DNA of 64,000 nucleotides from an uncultured Bacteroidales bacterium (GTDB lineage: Bacteria; Bacteroidota; Bacteroidia; Bacteroidales; Bacteroidaceae). The notes under the pieces are model-generated. The model made no database searches, was not told the DNA's origin, and saw nothing but the letters and a program-made list of their open reading frames with translations. A program made the position numbers and the translations under genes. The stretch lies in the NCBI GenBank assembly GCA_902774275.1, contig CACYHN010000007.1, forward strand, positions 1 through 64,000, written 5' to 3'. Numbering within the stretch: position 1 is the first letter of the stretch; every line of letters starts with the position of its first letter. Positions 6,632-17,482 of the stretch are shown one piece after another.

Positions 6632-9541
6632 TTACTGAACATTCACATAGAACTTGCGGTTAAATACATAACCGTCATAGTCAATGGTTGAGAGCAGAAG
6701 CTCATATATACCCTTCTGGGGAGCATTGAATGTTACTGTCTTTGTGCTACCGTCCAGAACTACACCAATCTCACCATTTCCGTTGATATTGTCAATGATT
6801 GCCTTAATATCAGCATCCTTGTCATTCTGATAATCCTTAAGGGTTGAAGGATCAATGTAGTTGGTTACTGCTATGAACTTCTTGTAAGCAGGAGTAACAA
6901 TCTCATTTGTGAGCGAGGTCATGATGAGATCAATACTATTGGTGGTGTACAGAGTAGGAACAGTCACGGATCTACTCATCGGGTGCAGGTTTCCGCTGTC
7001 ATCCAGATAGAGCAGTACAGGCTGTACAAAATAACTGCCAAATCCATCTGAGAATCTGTTATAGATACTGCTCATCTGAGAAGCAAGTGACTCAAGTTTC
7101 TGTACGTACTTGTTGTTACCAGCCTCAGTAGCAAGCTCACCTATAGCCTTCTTGATGCTGGATTTAACAGTACCCTGGATAGACTTGATAAGATCGTTGG
7201 CTTGCTTGTTGATATCCTTGCGCATCTCATTTATGACAGAATCCATATTGAAGTTGAGAATGCCAATAATATCTTCTATATCTTCCAAAGCTTCAATAAT
7301 AGGCTGTCTAACACTCATATAAGCAGTTTCAAACGGCACGATAACAGTATCCTTAACGGTCATGCCATTGCCTGAAGCTTCAATATAAATCTTGATTGGT
7401 TTATCAGGATCGTCATCAAATGCTTTAAATGTAACATCTGGCAAAACGAATGATACATTCTGGATATTGATCTTCTTAAATTTCAAGGTAATCTTGTCAG
7501 TCTCAGATTTAGCCTTCTGTGCTGCTCTGTTAATCAGATACTGAATAGGATTCTTGGGGATATTAATCTCAGGCAGTGACAATGAATTGAATGTATGGTA
7601 TGAAAGCGGTTTTACAGCAAAAGCGGCGAGATTATAATCTGAAGTAGCGCTATGCTTGCCGTAAACATCTTCCCATGATACATACAATGCGTTGGCGTCA
7701 AGTATGCCGTCAGTAGATTTAAGAACTGTATTGATAAGTGTAGAGGCCATTCCCTTAAGATCAACACCATCCTTAAAGTTCTTGACATCTGATACAACGG
7801 CCTTAAGTTCCTCCTTATCCACATCAAGATGCGGTCTGAGATCATAAGCATCAGCAGCCTCTATCTTGGCATCGGCCTGATAGAAACCGTTGTCCGTATT
7901 GATATCATCTTCAACAACCTGACCATTTACAAACAGACCTGTTGACAAGCCAAATGTGAGTTTCTCTGTTGACTTGCGGATATTGCTGAGAGCAACAGGA
8001 GTCTTTTTATTGTCACTGGTCATGAGATAGAACTCATATGTATCATCAATCTTTACATCGTTAGGATTGAGAGTAAAGTAGAGTTTACCAGCATTATCTG
8101 ATGATTCACCTACAACTCTACCGGCATCAATTGTTTCCATAGCGCTCTTGATTAAAATCCAGTCATCTGATGATATCGTATCAGAGCCCTTAAGAGTAAC
8201 AGATGAGCATGTCGGGAATTCAGTATCTTCTGAGAAATCACTGTAGTAAGTCATAAGGATATTTGACCTCAGATTTACCGGCAGAGCGAATGATCCGAAT
8301 ACGTCATTCCTAGTACCATTAATCCTGATGTTACTGATATTCTTCTCTCTGGCATCCTTCAAACTGTCAACTACATTTTCAAGAGAATCCATACGGGCAC
8401 TTAACTCAGCAATGCTGTCAAATATGTCATTGAAGAGTTTTCTGTGGTCAGCGATACTGTCAAATATGTCATCAAAGAGTTGTCTGTGTGCAGCGATACT
8501 GTCAGACAGTGAATTAATAGCTGTTCTGTGTATAGCTATGCTGTCATAAGCATGAGTGATAGAATCATAAATCTTTGATATTTCTGTCCAAATCTGAGCA
8601 TCGGCAGCCTGATAAGCCTTTACTACCTTATCAATACTGTCATAAAGTTCAGCTCTGATGGTGTCACCTATAGAATCTGCATAAGCCAAAGCCTTATCAA
8701 AATACTCCTTGGTTCTGATTGAATCCCTATAAGTAACCTGTGCAAGGCTGTCTATACGCTTATCCTGAGCGGCATCGTTAGCTATGAGTTCCTGAATTCT
8801 TACAGAATCTCTTGCAGTAACTCCCGCAAGGCTATCTACAAGTCTGTTCAACTTAACATCTTCCTGCTCGAGTCCCTCTATTCTTCCAAGATGACTCTTA
8901 ATGGAGTCTTTCAGATAGTTGATAGAATCATACGCTTTCTGAATAGAATCATTTAAGTCATTTGCCCTGGTCTTAAGAGTAGCTATATCACTCTTATTCT
9001 CCTTAGCCCAAACATATGCCATTGCAGCGGTATCCATGGCGTTCTTTATAGAATCACCAATACCGAATCTGTTATTTCTCAGTGAATCTGCAACCCATTT
9101 TGCATCATCATAAGACGGCTTGATAGAATCCTTATACAACGAGTCTATTCTGGCTTTCAGATTATCAAGATCGGCTTCAGCTGCCATAAGGGTCAACTGC
9201 TTATTCAAGTAATTTATTATCTTACCGATTCCCTTAACTGACTGACCCGGTGCGGTGTCTATGGAGCAAGTATCACCGAGGACATCGCCCAAGTAATTAT
9301 AAAGAGAATCTATCTTTCTTTTCAAAGTAGGATCGCAATTGCACTGTTTGATTTTTCCCAATGCCTGTCTGATTGCGGCAAGAGAATCATACATAAGAGC
9401 ACGAGTACTGTCACCTTTGATCTCAAGATTCTGTACCCTGATGTCTAAAGCAAAATCATCGTAATCCTTACAGGAGCCGACGAACACCAAACCAATTATA
9501 AAACTGGAAAGGATTAAAAAGCAAATTAGTCTTTTTTTCAT
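6632..9541 (-). CDS. Large coiled-coil lipoprotein with repeated D-S-[IL] heptads
   Basis: A 969-residue lipoprotein. The N-terminus has a hydrophobic segment ending in a lipobox-like VGSC with Cys24, followed by KDYDDF; acidic residues just after the lipid cysteine resemble the surface-export signal of Bacteroidota lipoproteins. Residues about 45-395 form a long coiled-coil with over 20 D-S-I/L steps (for example DSIADHRKLFNDIFDSIAE, a near-repeat pair). The C-terminal half is globular and beta-rich, without a motif I recognise. Similar starts occur in Bacteroides proteins annotated with DUF4988/PL29-type N-terminal domains, but I see no lyase signature. It is cotranscribed with ompA, so a periplasm-spanning or surface-stalk role is likely. 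Confidence 0.75.
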   Translation of the reverse strand: MKKRLICFLILSSFIIGLVFVGSCKDYDDFALDIRVQNLEIKGDSTRALMYDSLAAIRQALGKIKQCNCDPTLKRKIDSLYNYLGDVLGDTCSIDTAPGQSVKGIGKIINYLNKQLTLMAAEADLDNLKARIDSLYKDSIKPSYDDAKWVADSLRNNRFGIGDSIKNAMDTAAMAYVWAKENKSDIATLKTRANDLNDSIQKAYDSINYLKDSIKSHLGRIEGLEQEDVKLNRLVDSLAGVTARDSVRIQELIANDAAQDKRIDSLAQVTYRDSIRTKEYFDKALAYADSIGDTIRAELYDSIDKVVKAYQAADAQIWTEISKIYDSITHAYDSIAIHRTAINSLSDSIAAHRQLFDDIFDSIADHRKLFNDIFDSIAELSARMDSLENVVDSLKDAREKNISNIRINGTRNDVFGSFALPVNLRSNILMTYYSDFSEDTEFPTCSSVTLKGSDTISSDDWILIKSAMETIDAGRVVGESSDNAGKLYFTLNPNDVKIDDTYEFYLMTSDNKKTPVALSNIRKSTEKLTFGLSTGLFVNGQVVEDDINTDNGFYQADAKIEAADAYDLRPHLDVDKEELKAVVSDVKNFKDGVDLKGMASTLINTVLKSTDGILDANALYVSWEDVYGKHSATSDYNLAAFAVKPLSYHTFNSLSLPEINIPKNPIQYLINRAAQKAKSETDKITLKFKKINIQNVSFVLPDVTFKAFDDDPDKPIKIYIEASGNGMTVKDTVIVPFETAYMSVRQPIIEALEDIEDIIGILNFNMDSVINEMRKDINKQANDLIKSIQGTVKSSIKKAIGELATEAGNNKYVQKLESLASQMSSIYNRFSDGFGSYFVQPVLLYLDDSGNLHPMSRSVTVPTLYTTNSIDLIMTSLTNEIVTPAYKKFIAVTNYIDPSTLKDYQNDKDADIKAIIDNINGNGEIGVVLDGSTKTVTFNAPQKGIYELLLSTIDYDGYVFNRKFYVNVQ

Positions 9542-9632
9542 TTTGTATAACGTTATAAATAAATTACTTACGCATTAACTAAAAGCATTTGGAATGACTC
9601 CGGCTTTTTGAGCAAGGCTGGAAATCATCGCG

Positions 9633-9640
9633 CAAATATA
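9633..9640 (-). promoter_or_regulatory. Candidate -7 box of the lipoprotein-ompA transcript
   Basis: The minus strand reads TATATTTG, an exact match to the Bacteroidota -7 box TAnnTTTG. It lies about 90 bases before the lipoprotein ATG at 9541. No clear -33 TTG is at the expected spacing; the upstream stretch is A/T-only. Confidence 0.5.
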
Positions 9641-9686
9641 GACAAAAAAACTATATTTTTTTAAAAAACATAAAAAAATCAATCAT

Positions 9687-11357
9687 TTAGCCCATTTTTT
9701 TTGAAGCATCCTTATCGCGAATCTCAACTCTGCGTATCTTTCCGCTTATGGTTTTGGGCAGTTCATCCACGAATTCCACTACGCGCGGATATTTATAAGG
9801 TGCAGATACCTTTTTAACATGGTTCTGAATCTCCTTTATCAGAGCCTCCTTGTCAGGGTAGTCACGATACTCCTTGGCAAGTATAATGGTAGCCTTTACC
9901 ACCTGGCCGCGGACATCATCGGGAACACCGGTAACTGCACACTCCACAACTGCAGGGTGTGTCATCAGGGCACTCTCCACCTCAAACGGTCCTATACGGT
10001 AACCGGAGCTCTTGATGACATCATCCGTACGGCCCACAAACCAGTAGTAACCGTCACCGTCACGCCAAGCCACATCACCCGTATGGTAAATGCCGTTGTT
10101 ATGGACAGTCTTGGTAAGCTCCGGATCATGATAATACTCCTCAAACAGTCCCAGTGGGATACGTTTGTCAGTATGAAGTATTATCTCTCCGCTTTCACCG
10201 TCCTCTGCCGAGCGGCCGTCATTAGTGAGCAGATCCATATCGTATGCAGGATTAGGTACTCCCAATGAGCCAGGTTTGGGTTTCATCCAAGGGAATGTGC
10301 CTATGGTCATGGCCGTCTCAGTCTGGCCGAATCCCTCATGAATATCAAGCCCTGTGTGCTCCTTCCAGAAGTCAAACACGCTGGGGTTGAGCGGCTCACC
10401 TGCTGTCGTACAGTACTTAAGCGCACTCAAATCATATTGTGACAGATCCTCACGTATCAGATAACGATATATTGTGGGAGGTGCACAGAATGATGTAACC
10501 TTGTATTTGGCCATTGCATCCAGAATGTTGGCAGGAGTGAATTTCTCATGATCATATACAAACACAGCAGCGCCTGACAGCCATTGTCCGTAGAGCTTGC
10601 CCCATACAGCCTTGCCCCAACCGGTATCGGCTACGGTAAGATGCAGGCTGTTCTCATTAACATTGTGCCAGTACTTTGCGGTTACGATATGACCAAGCGG
10701 ATAAAGGAAGTTGTGGGCTACCATCTTGGGGTTTCCGCTTGAACCTGATGTAAAGTACAGCAGTGATATATCACGATTGTCATTGACATGAGCCGGACGC
10801 ACAAACTCAGGAGCGTTCTTCATACCCTCATCCATACTGTGCCAGTTACCCTCACAGTAAGAACCGGTAGCCACCAGCACCTTGACTGTAGGAGAGTCCT
10901 TGAGGCAGTCATTAACATGCTGTATCATGATAGGCTCATCGGCAGAGACTATCATCTTTATCTTTGCCGAGTTGGCTCTATATATAAGGTCTTTCGGCGT
11001 AAGCAGATGAGTGGCAGGAATAGCCACGGCACCCAGCTTGTGCAGAGCCACGATTGAGAACCAGAACTCGGCACGGCGCTTGAGCATCATCATCACGCAG
11101 TCACCCTTGCCAATGCCAAGCGTCTGGTAGAATGATGCCACCTGGTCTGACTTGCGCTTTATGTCCGCAAAAGTGTAACGCTGCTCTGCACCCTCATCAT
11201 TGGTCCACAGCAGAGCCAGCTTATCAGGATTGGTCCTGGCCCATTCATCAACCACATCGTAGCCGAAATTGAAGTTGTCAGGTACTATTATCTTGAAATT
11301 CTCCCTGAAATCCTCCAGAGAGTCAAACTCAACTTTCTGTAAATATTTTTCAAGCAT
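9687..11357 (-). CDS. AMP-binding acyl-CoA synthetase (medium-chain/ACSM-like)
   Basis: A 556-residue adenylate-forming enzyme that activates a carboxylic acid with ATP and joins it to CoA. Visible core motifs: P-loop-like LYFTSGSSGNPKMVAHN, GFGQTETAM, the YHTGDVAWRDGDGYYWFVGR hinge, DDVIKSSGYRIGPFEVESAL, and the catalytic lysine region PKTISGKIRR near the C-terminus. The pattern is closest to medium-chain or acetyl/propionyl-type synthetases; the true acid is unknown. The longer frame to 11363 would use TTG, so ATG at 11357 is preferred. It is the last gene of a four-gene unit, 8 bases after an HTH-cupin regulator. Confidence 0.9.
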   Translation of the reverse strand: MLEKYLQKVEFDSLEDFRENFKIIVPDNFNFGYDVVDEWARTNPDKLALLWTNDEGAEQRYTFADIKRKSDQVASFYQTLGIGKGDCVMMMLKRRAEFWFSIVALHKLGAVAIPATHLLTPKDLIYRANSAKIKMIVSADEPIMIQHVNDCLKDSPTVKVLVATGSYCEGNWHSMDEGMKNAPEFVRPAHVNDNRDISLLYFTSGSSGNPKMVAHNFLYPLGHIVTAKYWHNVNENSLHLTVADTGWGKAVWGKLYGQWLSGAAVFVYDHEKFTPANILDAMAKYKVTSFCAPPTIYRYLIREDLSQYDLSALKYCTTAGEPLNPSVFDFWKEHTGLDIHEGFGQTETAMTIGTFPWMKPKPGSLGVPNPAYDMDLLTNDGRSAEDGESGEIILHTDKRIPLGLFEEYYHDPELTKTVHNNGIYHTGDVAWRDGDGYYWFVGRTDDVIKSSGYRIGPFEVESALMTHPAVVECAVTGVPDDVRGQVVKATIILAKEYRDYPDKEALIKEIQNHVKKVSAPYKYPRVVEFVDELPKTISGKIRRVEIRDKDASKKMG

Positions 11358-11365
11358 TGCCAAAA

Positions 11366-11923
11366 TCAGAATATGATAGCAAGGAATCTGGCCGGCTCAC
11401 CGTTGAGTGCCCTCATTCCGTGCGGTTGTGTTGAATCAAAGTATATGCTGTCACCGGGGTTCAGAATCAGGTCCTTGCCTCCTATGCTCAAGAAGAGTGT
11501 ACCCTTAAGCACCAGGTTGAACTCCTGTCCTTCATGTGAATTAAGGTGCATCTCACTCTCCATCTTGGGATCAACGGTCACTATGAAAGGTGATGCCTTG
11601 GCATGTTTGAATCCCATGGCAAGAGCCTGATATTTGTAGGCTTTCTGTCTCTCAATAACGGGGCCTTTGCCCTTACGTACAAGCCAGTAGCTGCTCATGT
11701 TGGGAGCATCGCCGGCAAACAGCTCCAAAGGCTCAACGCCAAGTACGTTTGCCGCATTGCACAGGAAGTTCATGGGGATATCTGACTCTCCTGACTCATA
11801 TTGTTTCAACTCATCGGGAGTGATGCCGCACTTTGAAGCAACCTCCTCAATGGTCATGTCAAGGTCTTCACGCAACCCGCGAAGACGCATGGCCATCTGC
11901 TTTATTTGTTCGTTTATTTCCAT
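11366..11923 (-). CDS. HTH (XRE) + cupin transcriptional regulator, copy 1
   Basis: A 185-residue regulator. Residues about 10-65 form an XRE-type helix-turn-helix (LREDLDMTIEEVASKCGI, TPDELKQYESGE). Residues about 110-185 form a cupin sensor domain (LNSHEGQEFNLVLKG, LNPGDSIYFDSTQPHGMRAL). This architecture usually senses a small ligand and controls neighbouring metabolic genes. It lies between two acyl-CoA synthetase genes with gaps of 1 and 8 bases, so it likely responds to an acid or acyl-CoA handled by them. Confidence 0.9.
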   Translation of the reverse strand: MEINEQIKQMAMRLRGLREDLDMTIEEVASKCGITPDELKQYESGESDIPMNFLCNAANVLGVEPLELFAGDAPNMSSYWLVRKGKGPVIERQKAYKYQALAMGFKHAKASPFIVTVDPKMESEMHLNSHEGQEFNLVLKGTLFLSIGGKDLILNPGDSIYFDSTQPHGMRALNGEPARFLAIIF

Positions 11924-11924
11924 A

Positions 11925-13577
11925 TCAGACCACTTCTATTCCCTTTTCCTCGCAAAGCTTAAGGCTAAGCTCACGAAGCTTGAATTTCTGAATCTTTCCG
12001 CTACCTGTAAGCGGGTATTCCTTTACAAAGAATACATATTTAGGAATCTTGTAACGGGCTATCTTGCCGCGGCACCAGTCACGAACCTCCTCCTCAGTGA
12101 GTTTTGCGCCCTCATCCAGAATGATGAAAGCACCCACCTCCTCACCATATTTCTTGGAGGGTACGCCTGCCACCTGAACGTCACGTACGCCGGGCAGATG
12201 ATAGAGGAACTCCTCTATCTCACGCGGGTAGATATTCTCACCGCCACGTATAATCATATCCTTGATACGACCTGTAATACGGTAGTTACCGTTCTCATCC
12301 ATTATACCCAGGTCACCTGAGTGCAGATAACCGTTCTCGTCAATGACCTCAGCGGTAGCAGTGGGATTCTTGTAGTAACCCTTCATCACGTTGAAGCCCT
12401 TGCAGCACATCTCGCCCTGAGTACCTACAAGGACCTCCTTGTTGGTCTCGGGATCGAGCACCTTGACATCAACGAACTCATAGTCACGGCCCACGGTGGT
12501 GTAACGCACCTCATCAGGATCGTCAATACGGGTCTGGCTCATGCCGGGTGATGACTCCGTAAGGCCATATACACTTGTAACGTGCAGATACATCTTCTCC
12601 TCAACCTTACGCATCAGCTCAATCGGGCAGAGTGAACCAGCCATGATACCTGTACGCAGACATGAAAGGTCAAACATATCAAACATGGGGTGGTTCAGCT
12701 CAGCTATGAACATGGTAGGCACACCGTACAGGGCTGTGCAACGCTCCTTGTGGACCGATGCCAACGTAACCAACGGGTCAAAACGCTCCACCAGGACCTC
12801 TGTACATCCGTGTGTAAGGCAGTTCATGGTAGCCAGCACTACGCCGAAGCAGTGGAACAGGGGTACGCATACGCAGAGTTTGTCATCCTGGGTGAATTTC
12901 ATGTGCTCACCTGTCAAGAAACCGTCATTGGCAATATTGTAGTGGGTAAGCATGACACCCTTAGGAAATCCTGTTGTACCCGATGTGTATTGCATATTCA
13001 CAACGTCGTGGCAGTTCACTGACTTGCGCAAACGCATGAACTCGTCATCATCAGTATTTTCACCCAGCAGCAATATCTCTGCAGTATTGTACATACCGCG
13101 ATACTTCTCCTGGCCTATATATACCACATTCTTGAGTTTGGGGAAACGCTTGCTCTCCAGGTGTCCGCGCTGGCATTCACGCAGCTCAGGCAGCATGGCA
13201 TAAGCCATATCCACGTAGTTGCTCTCCCACGTACCGTCAGTAAGGCAGAGGGTGTGCATATCGGAGTCCTTGCAAAGGTACTCCAGTTCATTCTGCTTGT
13301 AGTTGGTGTTTACAGTGATGCACACGGCACCTATCTTAGCGCATGCATACAGGAAAGTAAGCCAGTCAGGCACATTCTGAGCCCACAGGCCCACATGGGT
13401 ACCCTTGGTTACGCCGATGGCTATCAGGCCGCGTGCCATATCATCAACCCTATCGTTGAACTGTTTCCAGGTAAAACGCAGGTCGCGGTCAGAATATACT
13501 ATATATTCCTTATCGGGAGTAACCTGAGCCCAATGCTCCAGCCAGTCTCCCAGTGTCTTGTCTGATAACTGATACAT
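11925..13577 (-). CDS. AMP-binding fatty acid--CoA ligase family protein
   Basis: A 550-residue acyl-CoA ligase of the FadD/ACSF2-like branch. Motifs: [20 protein letters not shown] (phosphate loop), [52 protein letters not shown], and [15 protein letters not shown] with the catalytic lysine. It should adenylate and thioesterify a medium- or long-chain acid. It is second in the four-gene unit, 8 bases after the promoter-proximal HTH-cupin gene. It differs clearly from the synthetase at 9687, so the two are not a recent tandem duplicate. Confidence 0.9.
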   Translation of the reverse strand: MYQLSDKTLGDWLEHWAQVTPDKEYIVYSDRDLRFTWKQFNDRVDDMARGLIAIGVTKGTHVGLWAQNVPDWLTFLYACAKIGAVCITVNTNYKQNELEYLCKDSDMHTLCLTDGTWESNYVDMAYAMLPELRECQRGHLESKRFPKLKNVVYIGQEKYRGMYNTAEILLLGENTDDDEFMRLRKSVNCHDVVNMQYTSGTTGFPKGVMLTHYNIANDGFLTGEHMKFTQDDKLCVCVPLFHCFGVVLATMNCLTHGCTEVLVERFDPLVTLASVHKERCTALYGVPTMFIAELNHPMFDMFDLSCLRTGIMAGSLCPIELMRKVEEKMYLHVTSVYGLTESSPGMSQTRIDDPDEVRYTTVGRDYEFVDVKVLDPETNKEVLVGTQGEMCCKGFNVMKGYYKNPTATAEVIDENGYLHSGDLGIMDENGNYRITGRIKDMIIRGGENIYPREIEEFLYHLPGVRDVQVAGVPSKKYGEEVGAFIILDEGAKLTEEEVRDWCRGKIARYKIPKYVFFVKEYPLTGSGKIQKFKLRELSLKLCEEKGIEVV

Positions 13578-13585
13578 CTTTCAGA

Positions 13586-14161
13586 TTAAATTGGAGTATA
13601 GACAACAGCAAGGATACGTGCCTTCTGACCGTTATATCCATGCACATGGTGTTTCACGATGGAATCATAGTAGATGCTGTCACCCTTCTCAAGAACATAG
13701 GTGTTCTTGCCGTAGTTGATCTCCACCTGGCCCTCAAGCACATAGATGAACTCCTCACCCTCATGGGTTGAGAGGTCAAACTTGGGATTCTCATTAGGCA
13801 GGATATCTATCACGAAAGGCTCCAGATGACGGTTATCCTTACCCTCAGAGAGAGAGTGATATATCATATTCTCATGACCGCCCGATGCATGGTTTGAGAA
13901 CCTTACGCTCTCATGCTCCTCAGCTGCACGGCTTACCACTGCTCCTACGCTCTGCTGGTCATCCAGGAAAGTACCTAGTCGTACGCCTAGAACACGTGCA
14001 ATCTTAATTAGGGGAGCCAGACCCGGCAGCGGGCCGTCTTCCTCAATAGCCTTGACTTGTTCCAAAGGTAGCTGTGCGCGCTCGGCAAGCACCTCAATCT
14101 CCATCTGTTTTGATTCCCTAAGGGAGCGGATTTTCTTTCCGACTGGTACTTTAGTATTCAT
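13586..14161 (-). CDS. HTH (XRE) + cupin transcriptional regulator, copy 2
   Basis: A 191-residue regulator with the same build as the one at 11366: XRE helix-turn-helix at about residues 6-60 (KIRSLRESKQMEIEVLAERA, LEQVKAIEED) and a C-terminal cupin (LSTHEGEEFIYVLEG, LEKGDSIYYDSIVKHHVHGY). A longer frame starts at 14197, but that ATG coincides with the predicted transcription start (-7 box at 14202-14209), so ATG at 14161 is chosen. It is first in the unit and likely autoregulates the two regulator-ligase pairs. Confidence 0.88.
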   Translation of the reverse strand: MNTKVPVGKKIRSLRESKQMEIEVLAERAQLPLEQVKAIEEDGPLPGLAPLIKIARVLGVRLGTFLDDQQSVGAVVSRAAEEHESVRFSNHASGGHENMIYHSLSEGKDNRHLEPFVIDILPNENPKFDLSTHEGEEFIYVLEGQVEINYGKNTYVLEKGDSIYYDSIVKHHVHGYNGQKARILAVVYTPI

Positions 14162-14180
14162 TAATTTTGTATTTATATAC

Positions 14181-14237
14181 GGAACATTCCGTTTCAACCG
14201 GCAAAATTACAAAAACCCTCTGAATTGAACGCATTCC
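14181..14237 (-). promoter_or_regulatory. Promoter and candidate operator of the regulator-ligase unit
   Basis: On the minus strand TAATTTTG (14209-14202) matches the -7 box. Two related sites flank it: GGAATGTTCC (14190-14181, arms GGAA/TTCC) just downstream of the predicted start site, and GGAATGCGTTC (14237-14227) upstream. Sharing of GGAATG on both sides of a promoter suggests binding sites for the HTH-cupin proteins; this is inference. Confidence 0.45.
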
Positions 14238-14255
14238 AATATATAATACTTATAG

Positions 14256-16292
<2,037 letters not shown>

Positions 16293-16297
16293 GTAGG

Positions 16298-16624
16298 CCA
16301 TCCGGCGGATTGCTCGCTGCTTTGCAGCTCGGTATTTTTTGACTTTTATGGCCCTAAAGGGCCTAAAAAGTCGCTACCTGGAAACATATCTGCGTATTAG
16401 ATACAACCTTATTTTAGTTTGGGGCGGCGACGCCCCAAACCCGTTTCATTGGCTTTAGCCCATTTTTACACGCCACGATAAAGTAAACAAGTTTCCTTTA
16501 TTCGTTTGGCTTAACGTAAAAATTTCACTACGTTCCATTCCACTCTGCCGGCCTCCGGCCGGGTAAAACAATACCCTCGCTAGCTTTGCTCGCAAGGGTA
16601 TTGTTTTACTTGGTGCAGCTGGAA
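16298..16624 (+). repeat. Hairpin-rich mosaic element, family 1 copy A
   Basis: A 327-base intergenic element after gyrB. It shares blocks with 61531-61761: CCATCCGGC at the left end, CTGCGTATTAGATACAACC in the middle, CTCTGCCGGCCT, and CTTGGTGCA-CTGGAA at the right end. Three hairpins recur with different stems but like loops: 16341-16372 (apex GGCC-TAAA-GGCC), CCGGCC-TCC-GGCCGG at about 16548-16562, and 16563-16577 paired with 16595-16609. Relative to copy B it carries an extra ~95-base insert containing, inverted, the CUUG hairpin module also found at 41457-41500. Confidence 0.75.
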
Positions 16625-16716
16625 TCCAAAGTACGTATTAGAATCACGCACGTGGAAACGCAGGTACAAACGTAATATTATAAATTATCCATCCTGTTGA
16701 GCACCGCTAGGAGCAC

Positions 16717-16897
16717 GAAATTTTTGGGGATTTGGCAGGCAAAACCATGGCCGCCCGTGGGCTTGTGAACCGACGAAGGAAGCGAGAGTAGAGAAAGCTT
16801 GTTTTCTATACCGAGCGACGAGGAGGAAAAACGTAGTTTAAGGAGTGGGAGGGATAGCGCGAAGCGCGTAGTTTTGACGTCAAACCCCAAAAATTTC
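16717..16897 (+). repeat. Hairpin element, family 2 copy D1
   Basis: A 181-base element between gyrB and rpsT. Outer arms GAAATTTTTGGGG (16717-16729) and CCCCAAAAATTTC (16885-16897) pair perfectly over 13 bp. Inside are two 29-base blocks identical to the copy at 44804-44985 (16742-16770 and 16846-16874); the second contains GCGCGAAGCGC. Between them lies a variable hairpin capped by CTTG (GTAGAGAAAGC / GTTTTCTATAC, one mismatch). The outer arms are unrelated in sequence to those of the other copy but equally self-complementary. Confidence 0.75.
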
Positions 16898-16912
16898 CCC
16901 AAAACGGGAAAC

Positions 16913-16938
16913 AAAAAAGGTTGGAAAAAATCCAACCT
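16913..16938 (-). terminator. rpsT intrinsic terminator
   Basis: On the minus strand an 8-bp stem AGGTTGGA / TCCAACCT is followed by six T residues, about 35 bases after the rpsT stop. Confidence 0.85.
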
Positions 16939-16970
16939 GTAACCGATTCAAACCGACAAAGGGGTTTAGA

Positions 16971-17225
16971 TCAAGCGAGCTTAGCGATGTGAGCGCAGAG
17001 CTTTGACTTGAGGTTAGCGGCCTTGTTCTTGTGGATGAGCTTGGTCTTAGCCAGCTTATCAAGAAGCTTCTGAACCTTAGGATAGGTTGCTACGGCCTCC
17101 TCCTTGTTGGTCATGGCGCGAAGCTGACGAACTGCATTACGCATGGTCTTTGCATAATAACGGTTGTGAAGTCTTCTCTTCTCGCTCTTTCTGATAGCCT
17201 TCAAGGCTGATTTGTGGTTTGCCAT
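16971..17225 (-). CDS. rpsT: 30S ribosomal protein S20
   Basis: An 84-residue basic protein that matches S20 throughout: [21 protein letters not shown] at the start, then [22 protein letters not shown] and a C-terminal [13 protein letters not shown]20 binds 16S rRNA early in small-subunit assembly. The gene lies 32 bases after tRNA-Glu on the same strand and is probably transcribed from the tRNA promoter, ending at the hairpin at 16913-16938. Confidence 0.96.
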   Translation of the reverse strand: MANHKSALKAIRKSEKRRLHNRYYAKTMRNAVRQLRAMTNKEEAVATYPKVQKLLDKLAKTKLIHKNKAANLKSKLCAHIAKLA

Positions 17226-17257
17226 TATAAATCAATTATTTATTTGTTATCATTTTG

Positions 17258-17329
17258 TAGCGCGTATGAGAGTCGAACTCATCTTGCAAGAATGAAAATC
17301 TTGAGTACTAGCCGATATACGAACGCGCC
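17258..17329 (-). tRNA. tRNA-Glu (UUC)
   Basis: The minus strand folds as a full cloverleaf: acceptor GGCGCGT / ACGCGCT, anticodon stem CAAGA / TCTTG with loop TTTTCAT (anticodon TTC), and T arm GAGTTCGACTC. The discriminator base is A, and CCA is not encoded. Confidence 0.95.
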
Positions 17330-17373
17330 ATCCTTTCCGGCAAGCCCCGAGAGGCTGCCCTATAAAGCGGATG

Positions 17374-17404
17374 CAAAAGTAGTTACATTTTTCCAAATCA
17401 CAAA
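17374..17404 (-). promoter_or_regulatory. Promoter of tRNA-Glu and rpsT
   Basis: The minus strand has -33 TTTG (17404-17401), a 19-base spacer, and -7 TACTTTTG (17381-17374). This is a complete match to the Bacteroidota sigma factor consensus. Confidence 0.75.
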
Positions 17405-17453
17405 CAATCTCTCTTAATTTTTTAGATTATTACGAGGTTTCACTTCCGATAAC

Positions 17454-17461
17454 TATTTTTG
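17454..17461 (+). promoter_or_regulatory. recO -7 box
   Basis: TATTTTTG matches TAnnTTTG and would start transcription about 15 bases before the recO ATG at 17483. It is divergent from the tRNA-Glu promoter. Confidence 0.5.
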
Positions 17462-17482
17462 TACTGACAAACAGCTTGCTGC

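Noticed and set aside
11697..12320. 207-residue plus-strand frame
   Set aside because: Shadow of the HTH-cupin and acyl-CoA ligase genes on the minus strand.
16678..16935. 85-residue minus-strand frame between gyrB and rpsT
   Set aside because: It lies inside the family 2 hairpin element, and its composition follows the inverted repeat.
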